Below, piece after piece: positions 1-8,947 of a stretch of DNA of 64,000 nt. The notes beneath the pieces are model-generated. The model was not told the origin of the DNA. It made no database searches and saw only the letters and a list, made by a program, of their open reading frames with translations. The stretch is from Neopestalotiopsis rosae. Its lineage: Eukaryota > Ascomycota > Sordariomycetes > Amphisphaeriales > Sporocadaceae. Position 1 is the first letter of the stretch, and every line of letters starts with the position of its first letter. The DNA is taken from assembly GCA_023078685.1 (NCBI GenBank), contig JALGAS010000001.1, positions 1,984,001-2,048,000 of the forward strand, written 5' to 3'. Position numbers and translations under genes: made by a program.

Positions 1-1365
1 AAGTGAACACGGCTTCATGGTATCCTGAAGGAATTCAGGCAAGCCCACCAAATCACCAATGCCGTGAGCTCCGTGGAGACCACGCGGAACGAGAACCAAT
101 TTAAAAGGTCGGTGAGTGTCGATATATGCTTGAGCGAGTCGAAGCGCATGCTTGAAACTAACAGATTCATCCTCTATGGAATGAAAAATGTATGCGGGAC
201 AGGTCTTTTGGTTTACATGTGTAGCAGCCGAGAACTTGGAAATTTGCTCTTTGGAGGGCTGTAGTCCTAGAAGATTCTCTCGAGATTCCTTGTGTGCGAT
301 GTCGTCTTCTTGGGACGTAACTGCATATGCCAGAACAATGAAATCCGCAAGAGAATTCAGTATGGATGCCATTAGGCCGCCGGCAGAAAATCCGCAGAGG
401 CCTAAGCATGATCCTGGATGCCTCCTGCATATGGTCTGAATTGCTTCCATGACATCGCTGAAAGGACTGTCGAGCAATGGTCCAGGTTGGTCCTGAATGC
501 AAGCATACCGAGAAAGGATATACGCATGGAATCCAAACTTATTAGCCAATCTTGCAGGCTCATAGCTGTCTTTGGTGGATCCTGTCTCTTTGTCTCCCCT
601 GAACGCACCACCACGGAAGAAAAGGATAAAGACATTAGACTCGGAAGCTGCTTTGTAGAGTTGAAGGCGCTCTGATTCAAGGCCAAGTGAGCAGGCGAGA
701 TCGTTGTGTCTTTGCCGGATCAAATCATCGGATATATCGCTATCCTTGCACGCTTCACTATTTCGTAGCAAAGGTGCAACCGTTTCAAGGCTGACAAAAT
801 CATTGACGGGTGAACATCCAAGTTCCAAGAGCCCAATCAGAGCTTCTTTGGTCATGTGACGATCTGCTTCCAGCACTGGTGCTCGACTTTTGGAAAGGGG
901 GTTGCCAGCTGGTCCTCCAGCATATACCAGCACGCGCCGTAAAACATCAAGCTGCAGAAGGCTTAAAGTCTTGATTTTAGGATTCGACAAGCTATTGTAT
1001 AAAGTACCGGACAACCATTCATTCGTGAGCTTTCGCAGACGTTCTGCGTCAGGGTTGATGGCGAGTCCAAGCTGTATCAGGCATTGCAGGAATTGGGTTC
1101 GAGTTGTGTGACCCAGTCCCTTCAATTCTCAGATAAGTCACATCAAGACGAAAAGATAATATTTAGTGCTTACCTGGAGATCTCTAGCTAATTTTGTCGA
1201 GCGCGTGGTGGCTAGTAAGACCGCAGCTTCATCCTCAGTTCTGCCCGAAATTTGGGATGCCATCACGACTTTAGTGCTCAAAACACTTTGAGACGACGGT
1301 TTATTGGAGTTAAACTGATGGTATTTATCCCACACCTTGTACTCCATGATTTTGTTTGAATGCAC
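1..1365 (-). CDS. alpha/beta-hydrolase fold protein, 3' end off the window
   Basis: Two exons on the minus strand: 1365-1174 and 1119-1 (open to the window edge), separated by a 54-nt intron (GTAAGC ... TTGAAG). At least 437 residues are visible. The nucleophile elbow reads CGFSAGG (around 371-394). An oxyanion-type stretch FILFFRGGAF lies upstream (about 601-640), with FRGG in place of the usual HGGG. The segment AYIFHSIEDESVSF supplies a plausible acidic residue, and LHGAHG near 60-80 the catalytic His. This order (RGG, GxSxGG, D, H) is that of esterase/BD-FAE type alpha/beta hydrolases, so an ester or peptide hydrolase is inferred; the substrate is unknown. The roughly 190-residue N-terminal extension (starting MHSNKIMEYK) is not recognised. 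There is no signal peptide, so a cytosolic location is likely. Family confidence is good; the exact start is less sure because a second Met (MASQISGRTED) follows. Confidence 0.72.
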
Positions 1366-1880
1366 TGACGGGATTTAAGTCCCCAATAAGGTGGCCAGAT
1401 GTGTCAATATCCTTTTCAAGATATTTCAGGGATTTTTCGCTTTTTTTTTTTTTTCTTATTTAAATTTCCTAACGTGAACAGAAGAGAAACAATAGCGTGG
1501 CTCATTAAACGAAACGACTGAGATGATCCACTACACGACTACTCATATCCTGCCAGCTAACTGGCACATCCAGAGCATTATCAAATCAGCTCCCGCATGA
1601 GTGAAAAGTAGGGGTTGATTTTTTTTTTTCCGATTCCGGCAAGCAGGCTGGAAAGCGACAGACTGTACATATGAAATTCTCATGGTTTCCATTGAGATAC
1701 ATATCTGTGCGACACGCACTTGGCGACTGGCTTGGCGCATTTCGGTACATTCACCATGCAGGAGTCGGAAAAAGAACAACAGACTGTCACTCCAATGTTG
1801 TCCCTTTTTAAATCTCCGTATTTTCAATCTATGTCAGGATCCCACGTCTGGCATGTATGCTGACGTGCTGGCGCATACGA
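1366..1880. other. intergenic, no convincing gene
   Basis: Between the hydrolase start and the end of the next minus-strand gene. It contains a T-rich homopolymer at about 1440-1455 that could belong to the hydrolase promoter. Open frames here have no family features. Confidence 0.5.
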
Positions 1881-2660
1881 TCATGCAGCCACCAGTGCAA
1901 CTGCAGCAGCACTACGCTTGAGGTTCTTCCCGATTTCCTTCTCTGACCACCCTCTCATTTTCAGTTTCTTGAGCAGACGTTGGTCTGTTTGAAGCCAGGC
2001 TCGGCGCGGGACATTGTGCCGCTGAACAAGGACAGGATTTGTGCGTTTAGTCTCGGGATCAATGCTGAAATCAAGTAAAGATCTGCGCTTGTGAGCTGTA
2101 CGCACATCTATAAGTTGACAGGCTCAACCACTGAAGGTGATACAACATCAAGAGAACTAGCGTCGATGTTTTTTATCACCCTGTTGTTCCAGAAGAAGTG
2201 TAAGCTGGCGTTTCGAGCGACCAAGGAGCACGGTCGGGGTATTGCTTGGTGCCGTAGGCGTCAACGTTGTCGTTGATTCGGACCTACGAGGTCTCGTTTC
2301 CGCAAGGTCATCTTGCATGGAACTTGCAAATCTCGCCGTGGCACCATTGTCATCGCACTCGATGATGGTGCCTTGAGCGGCGATATTCGAAGTCGTCACT
2401 GAGCTTGTAGATATTAAGCCCTGAAACGGCCCTGCTTTACGAGGTTTAATGTCCCGGGTCGGCGTTCTGAAAGCGTCACCGCTGGATTTCGATCGAACCA
2501 TTGGCGAGGCGGTGGCTTCAGGCCGCACATGCTTTTCGGTGTTGCTGCTGGTGAGTTTGGGTTTTGGTTGAGGTGTCGTATGTTGTGAACTCCCGGTGGC
2601 CTCAACCGAGGCTTCCGTCTTCTTAGCCTCTTGCCTCGGCTTCGCAGCCTTTTTGTCCAT
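1881..2660 (-). CDS. Myb/SANT-like DNA-binding protein, 235 aa
   Basis: Two exons: 2660-2180 and 2107-1881. The 72-nt intron (GTGATA ... TTATAG) joins LLEQQG to DVRTAHK in frame and skips a stop at 2157-2159. The first 160 residues are low-complexity, rich in Ser, Thr, Pro, Lys and Glu. The C-terminal part RRAWLQTDQRLLKKL followed by GWSEKEIGKNLKRS and AAAVA has the Trp, acidic and 'RS..AV' spacing of a Myb/SANT or homeodomain-like helix-turn-helix as in small fungal regulators. A nuclear role is inferred. The start MDKKAAKPRQ was chosen because the longer open frame upstream overlaps an unrelated remnant on the other strand. The protein stops directly after the helix, so the domain may be slightly truncated. 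Confidence 0.55.
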
Positions 2661-2690
2661 ACCCACCACATTGACCTCGAAACGCCAGGG

Positions 2691-3060
2691 AAATACAAGG
2701 TAGAAGCGGCTCTTGTGCGCATCGCAACCTTGGTATATTGCAAGCCCGATCTGAAGCGGGGCTTCGCAGCACTCGCGCAAGCGATTGGCCTGGCCCAGTC
2801 GTCTGGCTATGCGAACCCTCGAGATCCCAGCCTGGAAGGCCTGGGGCTTTCCGAAATGCAAATCGAATATCGCAAGAGAGCATGGGAAAACCTTCAGTCT
2901 TTGAAATACCATATTAGTTTCTATTGCAATCAGACACAAATGGTCCGTCCCGAGTTCAAAACAGAGGCCCTCACGAACTTATTTGATGCCGACATGCCGC
3001 TAGATCATCGCGCTGATCTTCCTCCCCCGCGGCCATTGACCCAGTCTACGCCAGTACTTT
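2691..3060 (+). pseudogene. remnant of a fungal-specific transcription factor (middle homology region)
   Basis: The plus-strand reading KVEAALVRIATLVYC ... ALAQAIGLAQSSG ... EYRKRAWENLQSLKYH ... VRPEFKTEAL resembles the Fungal_trans (PF04082) region, in which a 'GLHRD' helix is followed by 'ERRRRLWW.LY..D' and a segment ending in 'P'. No Zn2Cys6 module and no start codon precede it. It begins where the Myb-like gene starts on the other strand, so it is a 5'-deleted fragment. It runs into the upstream flank of the dehydrogenase at 3137. Confidence 0.4.
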
Positions 3061-3136
3061 CTCTACACACTTCTCTACACACTTCTCTGGGAAAAACTCC
3101 AGGCATCATCTATATTTGCCCGTTCTCGGATGTTTC

Positions 3137-3868
3137 ATGCCTTCTTTTACGGTGTTCAAAGGATCGAGCGAGGGTGCACCTAAGCAGGTGACGATCACCA
3201 AGCCTGACTACCTTACCGGTGACCAGGTGTTCCTCAAAATAAGCGCGTCTGGCTTATGCGGGACGGATCTACACTTCAGGACGATCGATATGGCCCTTGG
3301 ACACGAAGGTGTTGGTGTTGTGGTGGCTCTCGGCCCTGAAGTGAAACTCTTGAGAAAGGGTGACTGCGTCGGCTGGGGATATGAACATGACTCCTGCGGC
3401 CACTGCAACCAATGCCTGTCGGGCCGGGAGAACTACTGTCCTGAACGCGCCGTATACGGCAGCGCCAACTTGGACCAGGGCTCTTTCGCGACTCATGCTG
3501 TCTGGCGTGAGGCTTTCCTGTTCAAGATTCCCAACGGTCTGAGCGACGAGGCTGCCGCGCCGATGCAGTGCGGCGGCGCCACCGTCTGGAACGCGCTGCA
3601 AGCTTATAATGCGCAGCCCTTCGAAAAAGTTGGTATTATAGGCATTGGAGGACTGGGACACCTGGCCATCCAATTTGCTGCTAAAATGGGATGCCACGTT
3701 GTCGCGCTCTCGGGCTCGGACCGCAAGAAGGACGAGGCTATCAAGCTTGGAGCTCATGAGTTCATTGCCGTCCAGAAGCAGGGCAAAATCCCCGTGTCAA
3801 AGCAATTGAATCGTCTTCTTGTCACCACCTCCGCTCAGCCCGACTGGGACTGTGCAGGGCTCCATTGA
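3137..3868 (+). CDS. zinc-dependent alcohol dehydrogenase (MDR/CAD type), C-terminally truncated
   Basis: This 243-aa open frame starts MPSFTVFKGSS. It shows SGLCGTDLH (catalytic Zn Cys), GHEGVGVVV, the structural-zinc cluster CGHCNQCLSGRENYC and the Rossmann motif GIGGLGHLAIQFA. It therefore has the N-terminal GroES-like domain and the first part of the NAD(P) domain. Family members are about 340-350 aa. Here the frame ends after LLVTTSAQPDWD with a short unrelated tail, and the rest of the cofactor/dimer domain is not found in the following 500 bases in any frame. All visible zinc ligands are intact, but loss of about 100 residues should abolish activity. It is probably a 3'-truncated pseudogene. 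Confidence 0.8.
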   Translation: MPSFTVFKGSSEGAPKQVTITKPDYLTGDQVFLKISASGLCGTDLHFRTIDMALGHEGVGVVVALGPEVKLLRKGDCVGWGYEHDSCGHCNQCLSGRENYCPERAVYGSANLDQGSFATHAVWREAFLFKIPNGLSDEAAAPMQCGGATVWNALQAYNAQPFEKVGIIGIGGLGHLAIQFAAKMGCHVVALSGSDRKKDEAIKLGAHEFIAVQKQGKIPVSKQLNRLLVTTSAQPDWDCAGLH

Positions 3869-5114
3869 TGTTTGACAGGACACGTAAGCTTGTTGTTCGG
3901 GCTTGCAGATACCGTTGCTCACGAATGCCCATCATTTTTTAACCCCTCCCATCTCTATCTGTGGCAATCTCGCCTGAGAGTTCGCTGTTAATGAGGATAT
4001 TGGTGGAGTCTTTGCACCTCACTCTTCGTGCAGCGTAAGTTGCCTTACCGCAAAGCCACTGCTTTTTGCTTCAGTGTATTAATTTCGCCCTACCATGGGA
4101 GCCGTTACCGGTGAGAGATAGGAAGGAATTAAAGGAGCAAAAGCGTTGGAGAGAATCTTGAGCTCCAAGCGACGGCTACGAGAACCATGTGACAACAAGC
4201 TTCACACTAGGTTTTGTCCGAATACCAGAGGAAAGAATCGGGCTAAATCTGATAGCCAAGAAATGTGTCTGCTTATTGTGTACCAAGTAATCTGGCAACG
4301 CAATATCCTTATGACAGGTACTCACATTGTTTGATCGCGAGCATATCGCGATCATCGTCTCTATATTTCGATCCGTACCTTTCGATAAGATGGTTTTTCC
4401 GTCCCACAGTCAGCAAAATACAAGAGTCTCTATTACAATACAGTGTCTTCCAGCAAACAATTCCGCGAATCACCGCAATGAGAAGGTTTGCAAATGGATC
4501 TCGAGACATTGACCATCGACTTGGAGATAGCATTGATAATCATGTGCAAGGAGAATATTCCAATCGCTCATCTACTTGCCGGCAGGGATTGAAATCGCAA
4601 AAAGGAGAAAATCGCAGGAGGCGGGGTTATTCCCTGAAGACAGGGTCTCAGACCTTTAGAATCAATAAATCGTTCAGTAAGCATATTTTTTATTACGCCA
4701 CATTACTGCGCTAACAGTTTCAATGAAATCTCTTCGTCACATTTTTATCGAAGAAGGTCTTTCGCCTCTAGGTCGACACTTCAAGGTGTCAAACCCCCCA
4801 CACCCCCCCCCCCCCCAAAAAAAAAAAAAGAACCTTCGACGAGCATTTCTTCGATGGAAAGTATAGAACAAAATGACGCTTCATCTTGGTACGAGGAGAA
4901 CGGCCGCTGCTACAGCATGTTCAAGGAAGGACTATACTGAATGCTCATAGATGATGTATATTGGCTCTATCATACCTTTTCAGCTAAATGATTAATATTG
5001 AGTTACTGAAAGAATTAGACAAATTAGATTTCTTCCACCAGTCAATGCCTCTGTTTTGATTATATATAGGCAAAGATGATGGCACCCGAGATGCAATTCT
5101 GTGAAGTGGAACTT
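3869..5114. other. gene-free AT-rich stretch with homopolymers
   Basis: No recognisable coding region. There is a pyrimidine/purine homopolymer block at about 4794-4829 (C run followed by A run). The missing 3' end of the dehydrogenase is not present here. Confidence 0.5.
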
Positions 5115-5655
5115 GTAGCCATATCTTTGCGACTGTAATAAGGACACTAAAAGCAGGAACGCCTGGGCAGTTCCATGCCGTACATACATACAATCACGGA
5201 AGAGAAATCTTGTTGTCTGTAGGACAGAAAAGTATCCCACCACAAAACAGTAGCCTAGGACAGAATAGTAGCCCAGCACACAAGAGTAGCACTGGACAAA
5301 ACAGGACAGAAGAGTATGCCATCTTCTATAGTATTTGGGCCAGCGACATTCAGCACTCGCCTCAAGTATTTCTTGAGCTTAAGTGTCTTGGGCGGCTGAA
5401 GTCCTTATGGATAGCAATCCCAAGCGGATCTGGCTGAGGCAACGCAATGTCAGCGCCGAATATGGATCGTCCGGGCTCAAGACTAGAGAAGAGAAACAGT
5501 GACAGGAAGGGGATTTTAGTCCCGTCTGTATCCCAATTGTCTTGTATTCGTAGAAATATCTATAAAATGACGGGATACTGTTCAAGAGAACATCTGTTTT
5601 AAGCGACTAAAGACAACTTGCAGATCAAGACTTTGGTGCATTTCGAGTGAGCCAC
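5115..5655. repeat. inverted segmental repeat, copy 1 (partner 12425-12960)
   Basis: About 540 bases here are present in reverse orientation at 12425-12960. Shared landmarks include CACTAAAAGCAGGAACGCC, the 17-18 bp array, TCTTGGGCGGCTGAAGTCC, ATGGATCGTCCG, ACAAGACAATTGGGAT and CATCTGTTTTAAG. The right end (5580-5655) is also shared with 26395-26460 and 49995-50065. The copies show scattered substitutions. Confidence 0.8.
5205..5322. repeat. 17-18 bp minisatellite array (acagaa orientation), single arm
   Basis: About six degenerate units of the type CACAGAAGAGTATCCCA or ACAGAATAGTAGCCC, preceded by the conserved end block TTGTTGTCTGTAGG (reverse of CCTACAGACAACAAG). It is one of at least seven array arms in the window. 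Confidence 0.8.
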
Positions 5656-6077
5656 GCCTCAATGATGTCGGTCCATTCGGGCATGTCGGTTTCCGGCCGT
5701 TGCTTTTGGGGACCAACCCAATTCTGCTCTTCATCGCCCCAAAAGTAGATGTTGTAGTCGGTGGTCAGCGTACTTGCGAACGGCTGAGAACCTGCATTGA
5801 TTGAGGCATCGCAGAAGTCTCGTAGCTGGTCCTCCGTCGGATGGGGGACAGATTGCGCTGACAACGTTAGCTCCAATTCAGTCATAGCGAGGCATTTCCT
5901 ACCTTTTTGCACAAATTTGAGAAGTGTCTTTTGCATTGGATCCAAATCCTCCGAAGGTTTGTCTTTTACGAAGCTTTCGAAAAGCGATTGTCCATTATAC
6001 ACGAGCATGAAGCCGACAGACTGGGCTGCCACTTCCCATGCCGCGGCATCTGCGTCCGTTGGCTTGCTGATTGGCAT
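5625..6077 (-). CDS. uncharacterised protein, 150 aa, C-terminal tail encoded by a repeat
   Basis: Open frame from MPISKPTDADAAAWE to ...LTRNAPKS. No known domain is recognised. It is acidic, soluble and has no signal peptide. An in-frame 45-nt segment at 5902-5858 (GTAGGA ... GTCAG with a CTAAC branch-like site) could be a small intron. Both spliced and unspliced forms stay open, giving QKAQSVPHP or the longer version. The last eight codons and the stop lie inside a dispersed repeat that also ends frames at 12460, 26432 and 50036 with RNAPKS, so the original C-terminus was probably replaced by repeat sequence. A longer frame reaches 6167, but the Met at 6077 has a better context. Confidence 0.5.
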   Translation of the reverse strand: MPISKPTDADAAAWEVAAQSVGFMLVYNGQSLFESFVKDKPSEDLDPMQKTLLKFVQKGRKCLAMTELELTLSAQSVPHPTEDQLRDFCDASINAGSQPFASTLTTDYNIYFWGDEEQNWVGPQKQRPETDMPEWTDIIEAWLTRNAPKS

Positions 6078-6299
6078 CGTGAGGGGTTTCGCTCTGTGGG
6101 TCAAGTGAAATGCACGGGCATTGTAGTACGATAGCCTTTGACAAAGAGTCAGGCGTGCGCCAGGCACCTTGATATATATAGACCTAGTGGAAAGGGAGTC
6201 ATTAATGGCTCTCGCTTACAAGGATGCTCGGGCGCGGCGGCGCTCGTCGAGTGCGATACGTGAGTCAAACAGCCAGAACAGACGCGATCCTTGTCTTGG

Positions 6300-6845
6300 C
6301 TCAATTCGGATGTCAGTCTGACTGACATCCTGATTCGGTATAGCCTGTGATGAGGGTCCAACGGATGCGTATTGTACCTTCCGCCGGCCACTCGCAAGTC
6401 GCAACCTCTCATCGTACCCACTTCACAGTAAAGAACGAACATTATTCTGGCCGAATTTGGATGTCGATCTGACTGACATCCATAATCGGCATAGCTTCGA
6501 GGAACGTTAAGCGGACGCGACATTGTCTTTCTGCCAACCAGTCAGAGACCCTGGCCAGCCCCAGTGCACTAAGCCAGTGGCATGCCAATTTGAAACAACC
6601 AGAATATTTCACCCATGTTCAGCGAGATAGCCACTGCACTTGTTCAGGATCTCGGTCGCCTGGCGAGAGACTGTTGCGTCCACAGAATCTGACACGCCTT
6701 CAATCGAAGTGATGGCAAACTCGCAACGCATCCTTCTTGCAGGAGGGGAATTACCTCTCCTTTGCATTTGGCTTGGCCAACCTCGATGCGCCCAATCTGG
6801 ATGTCAGTCAAACTGACATACAAAATCGGCATAGCCTTCATTAGC
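6300..6845. repeat. three diverged units each carrying a palindromic GGATGTCAGT/ACTGACATCC site
   Basis: Palindromes lie at about 6308-6330, 6459-6481 and 6798-6821. The first has perfect 10-bp arms GGATGTCAGT and ACTGACATCC with a 3-base spacer; the others carry one to three mismatches. Each is followed by a version of ATAATCGGCATAGCCTTC. Flanking sequence (CCTTCCGCCGGCCA and similar) is also related, so these are old tandem copies of a ~150-bp unit. The dyad could be a regulatory protein site or a hairpin; no gene start is close enough to decide. Confidence 0.65.
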
Positions 6846-7919
6846 CTGTGACATCACTGCTTGCCAAGAGACGAAGAATGGAGAGGCTTTGAAAAAGACC
6901 TATCGGAACACGATATACCTACCGCAATCGTATCCAAATGCATTTCCGTGTCCAATCGAAATCGAAAATTACATCACCTTTCAGTTCTATCCTTAAGTAC
7001 GTCAACAGATGGACCTTCCGATTGGTCAACTGGGAATGCCACAGTCGACAAAATGCTTCTTGCGAGACGGTAGAGGCATCTTCGAGACAGTTTGTATGTA
7101 CAGCATGTTCAAGGGATGATTTTTGAGGTAGCTCTTCGTGATCTCTGAGAATTGTGCCCAGATTCGAGAGTAGCGATGAAACACTTATCGTGGCGCAGAA
7201 TACGACTAATCGTCCTGAAAGGGAACTAGCACCTGCCAGTGATGTGATCAAAAAGTTTACACTTGCCAGATTGATTGCAGGTATTCTTAGCTCAGATGTG
7301 GCCCAAACCAGAGGACATCATATCTTCGATCTGCTAGTATTTGCCTATCAATTCACTACGCTGACAAAAAGAACTATTGCAGACATCAACCCACCCAAAC
7401 GGTTGATCAAGAGCAGCGCTTCGGACAAATATTGGCATCTACGAAAGCATTCTTGGAACATGTCACGCGAGTGAGAGCATTCCATCATCGTTTTGGTATG
7501 CCGGAGAGACACGTTCACGTGCCACCGGTATCCATATTGCATGGCCAGAAGCACGAGTTGGTGCAGATGGCTTCCCCAAGCGGCTTTGCTTATGCAACCC
7601 GCTCGTCTAGTGCTCTCTTTCTAATGATGAGCCCTCCGATACGTTACACAACTATCCTCATGTAGCAGTATATCATTCGGTCGTATCGCGAAAAAGAAGC
7701 TCTGCAATCAGCTTGAGTCTATGTGGGTAAACATCACATGCCATAAAAGTGCAGCCCAGAAAGGGTTGCCAAACAGTTCCTCAGGCCGAAGCGACCAACC
7801 ACGCTCCTCTGCAAGTTTTGAAGCCTCTATTTTCCCCACTGACTGTGTTTCCGCCTCTTTGATCGCAACCAAGATTATCGGTACATTCCGATCGAGGCGA
7901 CGTTTTCCCGCTAATACTA
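6846..7919. other. no convincing gene
   Basis: Several open frames of 60-110 codons exist on both strands (for example 6919-7251 minus and 7154-7474 plus), but none has a recognisable family, consistent splice sites or codon pattern. Confidence 0.4.
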
Positions 7920-8035
7920 CCGGATACTCTTCTGTATTGGAGTACTCTTCTGTGTTGGATTACTTCTCTGCGTTGGACTATCCTTCTGTCATACAGACAA
8001 CAAAGGTTCTCTTCCGGAATTGTGTGTGTGTCGTT
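7920..8035. repeat. 17-18 bp array arm (ttctgt orientation) with terminal block
   Basis: Four to five units such as TACTCTTCTGTATTGGAG, followed by the conserved end block ACAGACAACAAAGGTTCTC and TTCCGGAATTGTG. It is the right arm of a foldback-like element whose left part is missing. Confidence 0.75.
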
Positions 8036-8282
8036 CGTGCCCCGAGACAAGATGAGAGAAATACTACACATGACGATTGACAACAGTATCCTGCCACAGA
8101 ACAGTAACCAACACAGAACAGCATCCCATCGGCTACCGTGTTAATTTTTCCTTTTTCTTTCTTTTTTTTTTCTGATTCTTTCCTTCATCAAATAAAAATA
8201 AAAATAAAACCAAAACAAAATAAAACCTTGCAAGGGACAGATGCATATTTTTCCAAGCAAAGGCGCTACTCCATCGTAGCCG

Positions 8283-8385
8283 AATACGGTCATCAGACCG
8301 CATCGATCAGATCAAAGCCTTGTTGTTGTTGCCACACTTACAGTCCAGGGTCAAAGAGAGAGGCATCGTAAACTCTGCGACGAAG
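8283..8385 (-). pseudogene. decayed copy of the CPFELGKSGNS family
   Basis: The minus-strand reading VYDASLFDPGL (stop) VWQQQQGFDLIDAV (stop) aligns by eye with YNACPFELGKSGNS and MQQQQRFHLDDAD of the copy at 16540-16866. It lies inside the left arm of the foldback-like element. Confidence 0.45.
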
Positions 8386-8793
8386 GAGCATGATAACGAT
8401 TAGACACTTGCAGATGGATAGCTGCCATCACAATTACAGAACAGTATCCTGGCACAGAAGAGTATCCATCACAGAAGTATATCCCACCACAGAAATATAT
8501 CTAACCACTGAAGTATATCCCACCACAGAAGAGTAGCCTAGATAAACAGGACAGAATCCTACGTCGAGATTGTACCACTCTGATTCACCATCATGTTCTG
8601 TTCAATCGTCGAATTTCGGAAGGATATCCGTTCTAAACTGTTGGAGGCGGAGTAGTTGTTGTCGAGATACTCTACTGTGTCGGGATCATATTCTGTGACA
8701 GGGCAATCTTCCATGATGGGCTACTCTTCTTCTGTATTGGAATACCTTTCTGTGCTGTGGTACTCTTCTATGTTCGGATACTCTTCTAGGATA

Positions 8794-8946
8794 CTCTTCT
8801 GTGTTGCATACTCTTCTGTGTTGCATACTCTTCTGTGTTGCATACTCTTCTGTGTTGCATACTCTTCTGTGTTGCATACTCTTCTGTGTTGCATACTCTT
8901 CTGTGTTGCATACTCTTCTGTGTTGCATACTCTTCTGTGTTGCATA
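8794..8946. repeat. nine perfect tandem copies of a 17-bp unit
   Basis: CTCTTCTGTGTTGCATA is repeated nine times without a mismatch (153 bp). This is the most homogeneous part of the arrays, and perfect identity implies recent expansion. Because 17 is not a multiple of 3 and the unit is stop-free in several frames, long spurious open frames with a 17-residue period appear on both strands. Confidence 0.95.
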
Positions 8947-8947
8947 C

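Noticed and set aside
3269..3757. 162-codon minus-strand frame
   Set aside because: Antisense to the alcohol dehydrogenase with intact family motifs on the plus strand.
8794..8946. Regular short repeats as a CRISPR array
   Set aside because: Units are contiguous with no spacers, and the window is fungal.
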